The notes below the pieces were generated by a model, which worked only from the letters and a program-made list of their open reading frames with translations, searched no databases and was not told the DNA's origin. A stretch of 64,000 nt of DNA, taken from contig JAQBNH010000009.1 of the NCBI GenBank assembly GCA_028288705.1, forward strand, positions 1 to 64,000, given 5' to 3'. A program made the translations under genes and the position numbers. This DNA is from Ferruginibacter sp. (lineage in GTDB: Bacteria; Bacteroidota; Bacteroidia; Chitinophagales; Chitinophagaceae). Shown one piece after another: positions 1 through 8,426 of this stretch; the stretch's first letter is position 1; each line of letters starts with the position of its first letter.

Positions 1-1
1 T

Positions 2-169
2 GCAAAACGGGTTGACAAAGAAATGGGTGATTATTACGATCGGAAAGTTAAAGAAGGCAAAAATAAAATGCTTGTGATGAATGCAATAAGGTGCAAAATA
101 TTAAGCCGGGTGTTTGCTGTTATAGAGAGCAAAAGTCCATTTGTAAATCTTCAGAAGTTTGCAGCTTAG
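2..169 (+). CDS. IS110-family transposase, C-terminal part (cut by window edge)
   Basis: Only the last 55 codons lie in the window, open from the left edge to a TAG at 167-169. The residues YYDRKVKEGKNKMLVMNA followed by IRCKILSRVF and the phrase SPFV near the end are typical of the C-terminal Transposase_20 region of IS110/IS116/IS902 transposases, which move by a DEDD-type recombinase reaction and usually lack long terminal inverted repeats. The catalytic residues lie outside the window. The start, the element boundary and whether it is intact cannot be judged. Its position next to a truncated Rhs gene suggests local rearrangement, which is inference. Confidence 0.75.
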   Translation, partial: AKRVDKEMGDYYDRKVKEGKNKMLVMNAIRCKILSRVFAVIESKSPFVNLQKFAA

Positions 170-222
170 CACTAAATTTTAATTTGTTTTTTATCATAGA
201 ATGCGCCAGAAGGTATATTCTA

Positions 223-861
223 TTAGGATACCGTTTCTACCACCGTTCCGTCGAACTCCCACTTGCCCGTAATATTTTTTTTGAATAAATAATAGCCAAG
301 TGAGCCTATAGTAAATGCAGGTTGAAAAGCGATTGACACAATACAGAATTGTCCTTTGCAAAAGAAATATGGTTCGCTGACCGCTAAAACCGGGAATTCT
401 ATGACACTTTTTTCTGGGACTTTATGATTAATAATTATTCGCTGCTTCTTAAATTCTGAATTAAAAAAGGATGCACTGATAAGTGGAAATTCCAGCTTAG
501 TGCTGTCAAAGTAATAACCCCTTGTTCCATTAAAGTTTAAGAAACTGTCAATTTCAGCCTTTTTGACTTTTCCGCCTAAATGCTCCAGGAAGCGATCCCT
601 TTGATTTATCTTCCATAAATTCCACTCAGGCATTCTCTCATTTATGAGAGATAGTTTTGCAGTCTTGAAATAGCTTCCCATCAAGGGAACCATTTGGTTC
701 AAGAATTCATACTGGATAGAATCTTTGAAATCAATCTTATCCTGGCACTTAGCATTTACATTAATGAATACCAACAGCACCAGGATCTGGCTGAATAACA
801 GTTGTCCCCGTATTCTCCAAGCTTTCCGCTTTATTATAATTTGGATTTGATTTCTCATCAC
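223..861 (-). CDS. Unknown exported protein downstream of Rhs fragment
   Basis: A 212-residue protein of no family I recognise. After a basic N-terminal stretch there is a hydrophobic segment (about residues 20-37, LLFSQILVLLVFINVNA) that looks like a signal peptide or membrane anchor. The rest is soluble, with two cysteines near FFCKGQFC. The first ATG lies 101 bases inside the end of the Rhs gene in another frame, and no later Met would keep the hydrophobic segment, so the overlap is probably real. Sitting directly behind an Rhs tip is the usual place for a cognate immunity protein, but nothing in the sequence proves that role; a general exported protein is equally possible. Confidence 0.55.
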   Translation of the reverse strand: MMRNQIQIIIKRKAWRIRGQLLFSQILVLLVFINVNAKCQDKIDFKDSIQYEFLNQMVPLMGSYFKTAKLSLINERMPEWNLWKINQRDRFLEHLGGKVKKAEIDSFLNFNGTRGYYFDSTKLEFPLISASFFNSEFKKQRIIINHKVPEKSVIEFPVLAVSEPYFFCKGQFCIVSIAFQPAFTIGSLGYYLFKKNITGKWEFDGTVVETVS

Positions 862-3169
862 CTTGTAAGTTTTTTTCTGTCTTTCCGTCCCAGTAATTTT
901 TTCCTTTGACTTTCGTCATGCCATCAATTTTATTTACCAAATCCTGAACATTTTGTTTAGAAATGTGATCCCATTCAAAACTCCAGGTTGCGTTCAACGT
1001 GCCGGTGGGGACGCCCATTGAGGTTTTACCCTCGCTGGTTACAATTCCAACCTCGCCCACTATTCTATCCATCACGCCCTCTCCATTTTCATTATGTGTA
1101 AATCCGATATTATGCCCAATCCCGTGAACTATAAAATTAGCAAATTCATTTTCTGCGACATTTTTGGGGATCATTGACTTTGATCCATCCGACAAAGTTT
1201 CTGACGAATTAAACAAGTCTTTGTTTACAACGACAGCACTATGAGTAGAATTATCTCCAAGCCCTCCAAATAGTGTATAATTAGTAAAATTGGCAACTAT
1301 TAGGTCATTATCGGCAGTAGCCTGATTGTAATAAGATGGTTTGGCATCTTTTTCGTCAACTGGATGGCTTACAAAATTAATTTCAAATTTAACGGAAATT
1401 TTTTCGCCATTATAGGTAATATCACTTCTGTCTCCAAATTTTCTAAACTCCTTTTTTACTAAATTTCTTACAGTCTCAGAAACTTCGCCTTCAATGTAGT
1501 GATAATTGGCAGTAATAATCAAGGTTTTCTTCCCATTCTTGTCTTCCACAATACGAGCAATAGCATCCCGTCCATCATTATCTATATAGTAGATCGGATT
1601 ATTGTTAGAAGATGAATAAGGGGAGTAAAAAGGATATTTCTCTGATAATGGATCCACGCTTATCCACCGGCCTAATCTTGGATCGTAGAGCCTCTCGCCA
1701 TAATCAATATGATTCCCTTCACCCTTCACCTCATTATCACTCTCCTTTCCATTAAACCCATACCGATACTTACTTGCAGGAGCCGCGTATTTCCTCCCCA
1801 CCATTCCCATCCCGAACGGATAATAGTCATTTGCTGTAATGACATCCCCAACATAGTAGTCGATAATTCCATCAGGGGTACTATTTGTTTTTACGCCTGT
1901 GGTTTCATCATAGGTACCATCATCTACCCCATTCTTCTTGTCTGACAAAGTTACGAGGACATTCCCTAAATGATTCGTCATCTCGTAGACTTTCTTGCCG
2001 CGGATGAACTCGCCATTGTAAACAGATCCTGCAACGAGTTGCGGTAACTGTTTCGCATCGGCTCCCTGCGTTGATATACCTAACCTGCTGCTGCCATATA
2101 TATGCCGTTCAGTAAGGTCAAGCGTAGTCGGAACAGTGGCCGCGTTTCCTGTACTATTGTATACCGCCATTACATTCCCGCTCGCATCGCGTACATACCA
2201 GGTATAAATACTCGTTGTAGCGGCTCCGGATGTTGTGCCATATTTCTCCACCTGCTTTCCGATCCTGTTGCCAGAAGCATCATAGCGGTAGCTGATTTTC
2301 TTATTCGCATTTGAGATAAAATTGAAATTGATGTCAGAGATCTTACCATAAACGTTCCAGTTGATCAGGTTGATGTTTTCTTTACTGTCCCCAATCAAAT
2401 TTCCGATAGCGTCGTAGATATAATTATCCGCCAGGGTTTGATTCTCTAAATCAGATACGCCGGTTGCCGCATCGCTTTCATCATAAGCTGCCGTATTTGT
2501 AACGGCATCGGTTACGCGCCGTAACTTATTGTTTAGCGGTTTACCTGCAAGCGCGCCCGAAGCGACAAGGTTATAACTATACGCCAGGTCATCCATTAAC
2601 AACTGGCTGTTTTTATTACCGTTGCGTTTATAAGTAAGGATGTTACCATTGGGATCGTAACTGATCCTCTCCTGGTAATGATCCAAGGGCACCATATTTG
2701 CCCAGCTGTTATTAGCCCCATTGAGTCCTTTATACGCGTCCATGGCTTTAAGCCTGTTCAACTGATCATATGTGTAATTATACAAAACGGCTCCACTGGT
2801 AGTGCCTGTTCCTGTAGGTTCCGGTAAGCTAAGCTTGTTTATATTTACGACCATGCTGCTTATATTACCGTTATATAGCGGCTTGTAAGCTGCTGATGGT
2901 AACCCGTTGGTTATCCCTGACGAGGCAGTATGTAATGGCATCGATGTTGTTCCGGCACCAGCGCCGATGCTGCTGTAATCCCCGTTAAAATAATTCAGGC
3001 TAAAGCCGAATTCATCCCGCCCGATATACCGCTTTAATGCGTTTGTTGTCAACCCGTCTTGCCCCATATCTTTTGCCGGATCAAGGCTCGAGCTATTCAC
3101 GCCTTTCAACCAGCCCTGTATCGTGTAGGCATAATCAATACCCTGCACTTGCTGGTCACCAACTAACAT
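761..3169 (-). pseudogene. 5'-truncated Rhs/YD-repeat protein with metzincin-like C-terminal tip
   Basis: The 802-residue frame contains YD/RHS repeats (for example YNYTYDQLNRL, RYDASGNRIGKQ) and the Rhs core end around residue 495 (RYGFNGKESDNE, DPRLGRWISVDPL). It opens abruptly at MLVGDQQVQGIDYAYTIQGW, a phrase normally far inside Bacteroidota Rhs proteins, and in-frame stops lie just upstream (TAA near 3181). The N-terminal secretion and shell-forming part is therefore missing. The variable tip (about 520-802) carries H682-G-I-G-H686-N-I-G-F-T-H692 followed by Met700, a metzincin-type zinc site and Met-turn, but the catalytic Glu is Gly. I regard it as a decayed or orphan cassette, though translation of the remaining frame is possible. 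Confidence 0.75.
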
Positions 3170-3414
3170 CCGCGACAGCGGTTAATCTTAAAACAAACGC
3201 GCTATCGGTTCAATTCGTTTGGCAAAAAAGGTAGCCAGTATTACAAAGCAGTGATGGGTAAACCGGGAGGGAATTGGGAATTGGGATTGGGGGGGGTGGA
3301 GTTGAGTAGTTGAGTAGTTGAATAGTTGATTGGTGAGGGAGTGGGTTGGAGCCAGGGTTGTGCAACGGTGGTCGTTGAGCACTTGTTTTACCGCAGGTTG
3401 AGTGTTGCAAAACA
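3170..3414. other. Intergenic region upstream of Rhs fragment, low-complexity
   Basis: No gene is seen. It carries G-rich text (3271-3300) and a short tandem repeat at 3300-3336. It should contain the missing 5' part of the Rhs gene but shows no YD-repeat coding in any frame, so the break point is close to 3180. Confidence 0.6.
3300..3336. repeat. Tandem AGTTGAGT/AATAGTTGA repeat
   Basis: About four degenerate copies of the 9-10 base unit (A)GTTGAGTA/GTTGAATA lie in tandem. A closely similar array is present at 63286-63340, 60 kb away and also between genes, so this is a dispersed family and not a chance run. No function is evident. Confidence 0.6.
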
Positions 3415-3924
3415 TCAGTACAGCACCACTGCCTCACGCTCCCATTCTACTTTTACTTTTTGGGAAACCAGGGTATCAATGGCTTTGCCGCAATAGTCAG
3501 GTTGGATAGGCAGTTCGCGGTTGAACCGGCGGTCTACCAATACACAAAGTGCAACCTGTTGTGGCCTGCCAAAATCCTGCAGGGCGTCTAAGGCGGCGCG
3601 GATCGTACGGCCCGTATAGAGTACATCGTCGATCAGAATCACTTTCTTCCCTTCGATGGAAAAAGGCAGATCGGTTTTAGCACCCAAATGCAGTTCCTCG
3701 CGCACATCATCCCTGTAAAAAGTGATATCCAATACGCCGTACTGCAGTTTCTGTGTTGGGTGAAGTTTGCGAATGGCAGCACAAATAGCGTCGCCCACCT
3801 TGATTCCGCGGGGTTGTATGCCGATAAAGACGAGCTCATCCAGGTTGACATATTGCTCCGTGAGCTCATGCGCGAGGCGCTGAATCATCAATTGCAGTTG
3901 TTCTTTATGCAGCAGAATTTCCAT
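3415..3924 (-). CDS. pyrR: Bifunctional pyr operon regulator / uracil phosphoribosyltransferase PyrR
   Basis: The 169-residue protein belongs to the type I phosphoribosyltransferases: the PRPP-binding loop VILIDDVLYTGRT is at residues 95-107 and the PyrR-type VFIGIQPRG hood segment at 32-40. It converts uracil plus PRPP to UMP and, in Gram-positives, binds pyr mRNA leaders; RNA regulation in Bacteroidota is not established. The frame is open 33 codons further upstream, but MEILLHKEQ is the conserved N-terminus, so I start at 3924. It follows pruA by 55 bases on the same strand and may be cotranscribed. No other pyr gene or PyrR-binding leader is visible here. Confidence 0.9.
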   Translation of the reverse strand: MEILLHKEQLQLMIQRLAHELTEQYVNLDELVFIGIQPRGIKVGDAICAAIRKLHPTQKLQYGVLDITFYRDDVREELHLGAKTDLPFSIEGKKVILIDDVLYTGRTIRAALDALQDFGRPQQVALCVLVDRRFNRELPIQPDYCGKAIDTLVSQKVKVEWEREAVVLY

Positions 3925-3979
3925 AACAGGGTTTACCAAAAAATGGGAAGACCTTTTACCGTCTCCCCATTTCAATAAA

Positions 3980-5614
3980 TTATTTTTCCAGCATAAACGC
4001 ATAACGGTAATCCGTAGGCGCATTAAATGTTTCTTTGATCGTACGGGCGCTTAACCAGCGATAAAGATTTAATTGTGAACCGGCTTTATCGTTCGTGCCG
4101 CTGGCTCTTGCTCCACCAAACGGTTGCTGTCCTACAACAGCACCTGTTGGCTTATCATTGATATAAAAGTTACCTGCACTGTTGCGGAGCCTGTTCGTCG
4201 CCAGCTCCACCGCAAACCTGTCTTTCGCCAACACCGCACCTGTTAAGGCATAAGGCGAGGTGGTATCAACCAGTTTCAACGCGTCTTCAAATTTATTTTC
4301 GTCGTAGATATAAACAGTCAGGATTGGCCCAAACAATTCTTCGCACATCGTTACGTATTGCGGATCGCTCGCTTCAATGATCGTTGGCTCGATAAAATAG
4401 CCATCGGTTTTGTCTGTCTTACCGCCTACCCAGATCTTCGCGCCACTATCCCTCTTCCTTACATTCTTTAAATAACCTTCCAGTTTATCAAAGCTTTTTT
4501 CATCAATCACTGCATTCACGAAATTGCTGAAATCCTCTACCGTACCCATCTTCATCGTCTTCACCTGTTCTACCAGTTTGCGTTTTATTTCCGCCGCCAG
4601 GTTAGAAGGCAGGTAAGCCCTGGATGCCGCAGAACATTTCTGTCCCTGGTATTCGAAGGCGCCGCGTGCCAATGCGGTAACAACCGTATCAACATCTGCA
4701 GATTTATGCGCGATCACGAAATCCTTTCCGCCCGTTTCCCCAACGATCCGCGGATAGGTTTTATACATACTCATATTCTTCCCGATCGTCTCCCACATTT
4801 TATTAAATACACCGGTGCTTCCTGTGAAATGTATCCCTGCAAATTCGGGGTGATTAAAAACTACTTCTCCAATTGTAGGACCGTCGATAAAAACCAGGTT
4901 GATCACGCCATCCGGCAGGCCGGCTTCTTTCAGAATACGCATAAACATCTGCGCACTGTACACCTGCGTATTCGCACATTTCCAGATAACCACATTCCCA
5001 CACATCGCTGCGCTGGTAGGCAGGTTGCCGCCAATCGCTGTGAAGTTAAACGGCGTTAAGGCAAAGACGAAACCTTCCAGCGGGCGGTACTCCAAACGGT
5101 TATAAACACCCGGACTGCTGATCGGCTGCTGGCGATAAATATCACTCAGAAAATGCACGTTAAAGCGCAGGAAGTCGATCAGTTCGCAGGCGCTGTCAAT
5201 CTCGGCCTGGTATGCATTCTTACTTTGCCCGAGCATGGTGGTACCATTGATATAAGGGCGGTATTTTGTTGCCAGCAGATCGGCAGCTTTCAAAAATATA
5301 TTTGCGCGGTTTTCCCAACTCATGTTGGCCCATTTATCTTTTACTTTCAATGCGGCATTGATCGCTTTTTTTACATGCGATGCATCACCCGTATGAAACT
5401 GCCCGAGCACGTGTTTGTGCTGGTGTGGCGGACGGATATCGACGGTTTTGCCCGTACGTACTTCTTCTGCACCAATGTACATCGGCACGTCGGCTTTTTC
5501 TTTTTTCAATTCTGCCAATACCTCTTTCAATCTTTTCCTTTCAGCAGAACCTGGCGCATAATTCAGCACCGGTTCATTCACCGGCAATGGATAGTAAAAA
5601 TCTCCGTATTGCAT
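3980..5614 (-). CDS. pruA: L-glutamate gamma-semialdehyde (1-pyrroline-5-carboxylate) dehydrogenase
   Basis: This aldehyde dehydrogenase oxidises glutamate semialdehyde to glutamate with NAD+, the second step of proline breakdown. The 544 residues match the length of stand-alone P5C dehydrogenases. The catalytic Cys327 is in GQKCSAASR, the general base Glu293 in VGETGGKDF, and the cofactor-binding segment LTPFNFTAIGGN is at about 186-197. No proline dehydrogenase gene is adjacent, so the first step is encoded elsewhere. It starts at an ATG with no clear ribosome binding site. A 22-base dispersed repeat lies upstream, between it and prfB. Confidence 0.95.
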   Translation of the reverse strand: MQYGDFYYPLPVNEPVLNYAPGSAERKRLKEVLAELKKEKADVPMYIGAEEVRTGKTVDIRPPHQHKHVLGQFHTGDASHVKKAINAALKVKDKWANMSWENRANIFLKAADLLATKYRPYINGTTMLGQSKNAYQAEIDSACELIDFLRFNVHFLSDIYRQQPISSPGVYNRLEYRPLEGFVFALTPFNFTAIGGNLPTSAAMCGNVVIWKCANTQVYSAQMFMRILKEAGLPDGVINLVFIDGPTIGEVVFNHPEFAGIHFTGSTGVFNKMWETIGKNMSMYKTYPRIVGETGGKDFVIAHKSADVDTVVTALARGAFEYQGQKCSAASRAYLPSNLAAEIKRKLVEQVKTMKMGTVEDFSNFVNAVIDEKSFDKLEGYLKNVRKRDSGAKIWVGGKTDKTDGYFIEPTIIEASDPQYVTMCEELFGPILTVYIYDENKFEDALKLVDTTSPYALTGAVLAKDRFAVELATNRLRNSAGNFYINDKPTGAVVGQQPFGGARASGTNDKAGSQLNLYRWLSARTIKETFNAPTDYRYAFMLEK

Positions 5615-5652
5615 ATGTTTAATTTATATGGTATAAAAAGTTGAGCAAAGGT

Positions 5653-5674
5653 ATGCTGTACAACTGAGTGACAC
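5653..5674. repeat. Dispersed 22-base repeat, copy 1
   Basis: The core GTACAACTGAGTGACAC and five preceding bases match 20 of 22 bases with a second copy at 15416-15437. Both copies are intergenic and in the same orientation. Function unknown. Confidence 0.55.
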
Positions 5675-5684
5675 AACATCCATC

Positions 5685-6780
5685 TTATTTCACTGCACTG
5701 TCCTTTTCACTCATCAGGTAAGCTTTGATAAAACCGTCCAGGTCACCATCCATCACCGGGCCCACGTTGCCCACTTCATAGTCGGTGCGGTGATCCTTGA
5801 TCATTTTATAAGGATGGAAAACATAGCTGCGGATCTGGCTGCCCCACTCGATCTTTTTCTTGCTGCTGTTGGCTTCGTCTTTCAACGCATTGCGCTTTTG
5901 GAGCTCGATCTCGTATAGCCGGCTTTTCAGCATTTGCATCGCCAGTTCCCTGTTACCAAGCTGGCTCCTGTCCTGCTGGCAAACCACCACGATTCCTGTT
6001 GGAATATGTGTCAGCTGAACTTTCGTTTCCACCTTGTTCACGTTTTGTCCGCCTGCTCCGCCACTACGCGATGTTTCCATTTTTACGTCTGCAGGGTTCA
6101 CCTCGATCTCGATCGTATCATCAATTAACGGGTAAACGTAAACGCTGGCAAAAGACGTGTGCCTGCGGGCATTGCTGTCGAATGGAGAAATCCGCACGAG
6201 GCGGTGAACGCCACTTTCTGCTTTAAGAAAACCATAAGCGAAAGGCGCATCAAATTCTATCGTTGCACTTTTAATACCGGCACCGTCGCCTTCCTGGTAA
6301 TCCACTTCCTTCAGGCTCCAGCCCTGCTTTTCACCGTACATGCGATACATGCGGAGGAGAATTTCGGCCCAGTCCTGGCTTTCGGTTCCGCCTGCGCCAC
6401 TATTGATCTGCATCACTGCAGGCAGGGCGTCTGAAGGATCGTTTAACGTGCTTTTGAATTCTGCTTCTTCGATGGCCGTATTGGCTTTTTCGTACGCCTC
6501 TTTTACTTCTTCTTCCGTAGCTTCTCCTTCTTTCCAGAATTCGAAGAGCACGGCAAAGTCTTCAATTGCGGTGGATACAGCATAGAACATGTCTACCCAG
6601 TATTCATTCACTTTTGTTTCTTTGAGAATGGAAGTGGCCCGGGCATTATCGTCCCAGAAGCCCGGAGAAAGTGTGAGTTGTTTGTCGTTGGTTATTTTAG
6701 CTTCGCGGTTCCCGACGTCAAAGAAACCTCCTCAAAACCACCAAACGGTCTCTCATATCTTTAAGTAATTCTGTTGTCAT
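5685..6780 (-). CDS. prfB: Peptide chain release factor 2 with +1 programmed frameshift
   Basis: RF2 releases nascent peptides at UAA and UGA. Translation starts at ATG 6780 ([20 protein letters not shown]), meets an in-frame TGA at 6720-6718, and continues in the +1 frame as [12 protein letters not shown] through to 5685, giving 364 residues. The site shows the classical arrangement: an internal Shine-Dalgarno-like AGGAGG (6732-6727), three bases, then CTT TGA C. This frameshift lets RF2 sense its own abundance. The GGQ peptidyl-hydrolysis motif is at about residues 243-245 and the SPF stop-codon recognition tripeptide at about 198-200. The frameshift is functional design, not a disrupted gene. 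Confidence 0.95.
6718..6732 (-). promoter_or_regulatory. prfB programmed frameshift site
   Basis: Read on the minus strand: AGGAGG TTT CTT TGA C. The purine-rich internal Shine-Dalgarno-like element is three bases before the slippery CTT codon and the UGA, the spacing known to drive +1 frameshifting in prfB. This is one of the few strong SD-like sequences in the window. Confidence 0.93.
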
Positions 6781-7087
6781 AGCGGCAAAGTTAACTGAAA
6801 AGGCAATAATATGCGTGGCTACCTGTTACGGGGCTACGAAGGCGCTTTGTAAACATTATACGACGAAACAATATATTAACATACTACAAATTCCTGCCAT
6901 CTGAAAGAAGATATTTGTTCTATCCAATACTTCTGAAACCACTGATATTCTTCTGAAAGACCACATTCAAGCTATGAAAAGCCTTCGTATGATACGAAGG
7001 TTTTTTTGTTTATGCGCATCTTCCCGATTTTGGCCTTGCACCGTATCAATGGCTTAATAATTGAATGAAAGGGATTAAACCGACATT
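6781..7087. other. Intergenic region between divergent prfB and the 7088 operon; possible small RNA
   Basis: No protein gene is convincing. A strong terminator-like hairpin on the plus strand (6982-7008) has no plus-strand gene before it, so a small RNA may be encoded in about 6800-7008. I could not identify a promoter with both elements. Confidence 0.35.
6982..7008 (+). terminator. Orphan rho-independent terminator
   Basis: The nine-base arms CCTTCGTAT and ATACGAAGG, separated by one base (in practice a 7-bp stem with a 5-base loop), are followed by seven Ts. It points rightwards, but the only upstream gene (prfB) runs leftwards, so it has no known transcript to end. Confidence 0.7.
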
Positions 7088-7492
7088 ATGCGCAAACTAT
7101 TTTTTTTACTGGCACTTACATTTACTTCGATTTTTGCAGAAGCACAATCGAAGATTGATATGGTTTTCCCGGCCGTGGTTAAATTCGGCAGTGAATGTTG
7201 TGGTGTGCCGGATTCAAAGCCGATCCTCGCATACGTGAAGAAATTCAAGAAACAATATGGCAAAAAATCGATCGTATTATACAAAGTGAGCCCGATGGGA
7301 CGCGAAGGCGAATATGACCTGGCCTTCCCTTTAAAAGAACTTTCTGCAAAACAGCGTAGCGTTTTCATCCGCAACCTGCAAACCATCGCCAAAAACCTCA
7401 AAGGGCAAGGCTATGCTACGGTTGAAAAAAACCTGCGTATCAACAGCGCTGATTTTTCTTCCAGAACGACAGCAACGAAACAAATCCTGTAA
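7088..7492 (+). CDS. Unknown exported protein, first gene of operon
   Basis: A 134-residue protein with a clear signal peptide (MRKLFFLLALTFTSIFAEAQ, cleavage after AEA). The mature part has a CC pair (SECCGVPDS) and a basic, lysine-rich helix-forming region; I do not recognise the family. Two more exported proteins follow at short distance (the next gene begins 19 bases after its stop), so the three are likely one operon. Function unknown; the context suggests a shared periplasmic or surface role. Confidence 0.75.
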   Translation: MRKLFFLLALTFTSIFAEAQSKIDMVFPAVVKFGSECCGVPDSKPILAYVKKFKKQYGKKSIVLYKVSPMGREGEYDLAFPLKELSAKQRSVFIRNLQTIAKNLKGQGYATVEKNLRINSADFSSRTTATKQIL

Positions 7493-7511
7493 TTTTAGGC
7501 AAAGTATCCCG

Positions 7512-8426
7512 TTGCGAAAAATCTACCAACTCCTCTTTTTATTATTTCTTGCCCTCAGCATGGCGGCGGGCAAGGCATTGGCCCTAACGGCGGCTGATCC
7601 GTTTCCAGCCGCTACGTCAACCAGGGCGGAGGCGATCCGGTATATCGACCAGATCACGAAACTGGATAGCAGTAAATACTGGCCCTACATAAAACCGGAT
7701 CTTTTCCTGAAAAATCTAAAACTGAATGTGTACGAGCCGCTGAGTTTTTACCCGGGAAGAAGTACCAATTTTTGTGCTTTCGGTGCAGCCTCTTATATTT
7801 TTATCAAGGAGGATCCACTGGGTTATGTTAAGTTCCTGATGACCTTATATAACAGCGGTGTGGCAACTTACGGCGACGTGAGCTTCAAGCCGTCTGACGG
7901 CATTAAAAATGCAGCGGGCAGGCTTCGGTTTAAGGGTGTGCTCGACCTCAGGCACGCAGAGCAAATGTGGTTTCTTGTATTGGCAGATCGCTTTAAAGGT
8001 TACCTGAATATTTTCAACCGCACGTACGACCGTGGTGATGAGAACAGGTTTTGGGCGGCGACGAATTATGGCAAGTTTAACCGGATGGTGAAAAAGCTGA
8101 TGGGCTACCGCGTGCATGCCGTGGGATCAGACCTGCTGCATCCCTGGCTGAAAGATGTTTACAGCTACATCGATGAAAATATGAAAAAAGGCATCGTGGT
8201 CCTGTACATCAACAACCGCATCCTGCACAAGAAAAATCATACTTCTGTAAAGCTTGGGATCCCGACGCATTTTATCGTGTTGGAAAATATTTCCCGCATC
8301 GGCAACCTGATCACGATGCAGTATTGGGATTATGGCAGCAAAACCCTGATGCAGGTATCGCCGGAAACATTACGCAAGATCACTTATGGGATAAGTGTCT
8401 GCACAAAAAAACCCCTGCATGATTAA
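7512..8426 (+). CDS. Exported protein with papain-like Cys/His/Asp pattern
   Basis: I place the start at TTG 7512, because from there the protein begins RKIYQLLFLLFLALSMAAG, a complete signal peptide; the frame is open further up but overlaps the previous gene with unlikely sequence. The 304-residue product has Cys88 in STNFCAFGAASY, His253 in IPTHFIVLENI and Asp273 in YWDYGS, the order and spacing seen in papain-like and C39-like cysteine peptidases. This is pattern recognition only; no exact family match is claimed, and a non-enzymatic fold is possible. The next gene's ATG overlaps its stop by eight bases, suggesting coupled translation. Confidence 0.65.
   Translation: MRKIYQLLFLLFLALSMAAGKALALTAADPFPAATSTRAEAIRYIDQITKLDSSKYWPYIKPDLFLKNLKLNVYEPLSFYPGRSTNFCAFGAASYIFIKEDPLGYVKFLMTLYNSGVATYGDVSFKPSDGIKNAAGRLRFKGVLDLRHAEQMWFLVLADRFKGYLNIFNRTYDRGDENRFWAATNYGKFNRMVKKLMGYRVHAVGSDLLHPWLKDVYSYIDENMKKGIVVLYINNRILHKKNHTSVKLGIPTHFIVLENISRIGNLITMQYWDYGSKTLMQVSPETLRKITYGISVCTKKPLHD

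Noticed and set aside
91-288. A 65-codon plus-strand frame starting at 91
   Set aside because: It overlaps the real IS110 frame (2-169) in another frame and runs antisense into the unknown exported gene; its sequence is not protein-like.
6718-6780. prfB as a frameshifted pseudogene
   Set aside because: The TGA in AGGAGG-TTT-CTT-TGA-C is the known programmed frameshift, and both parts encode intact RF2.
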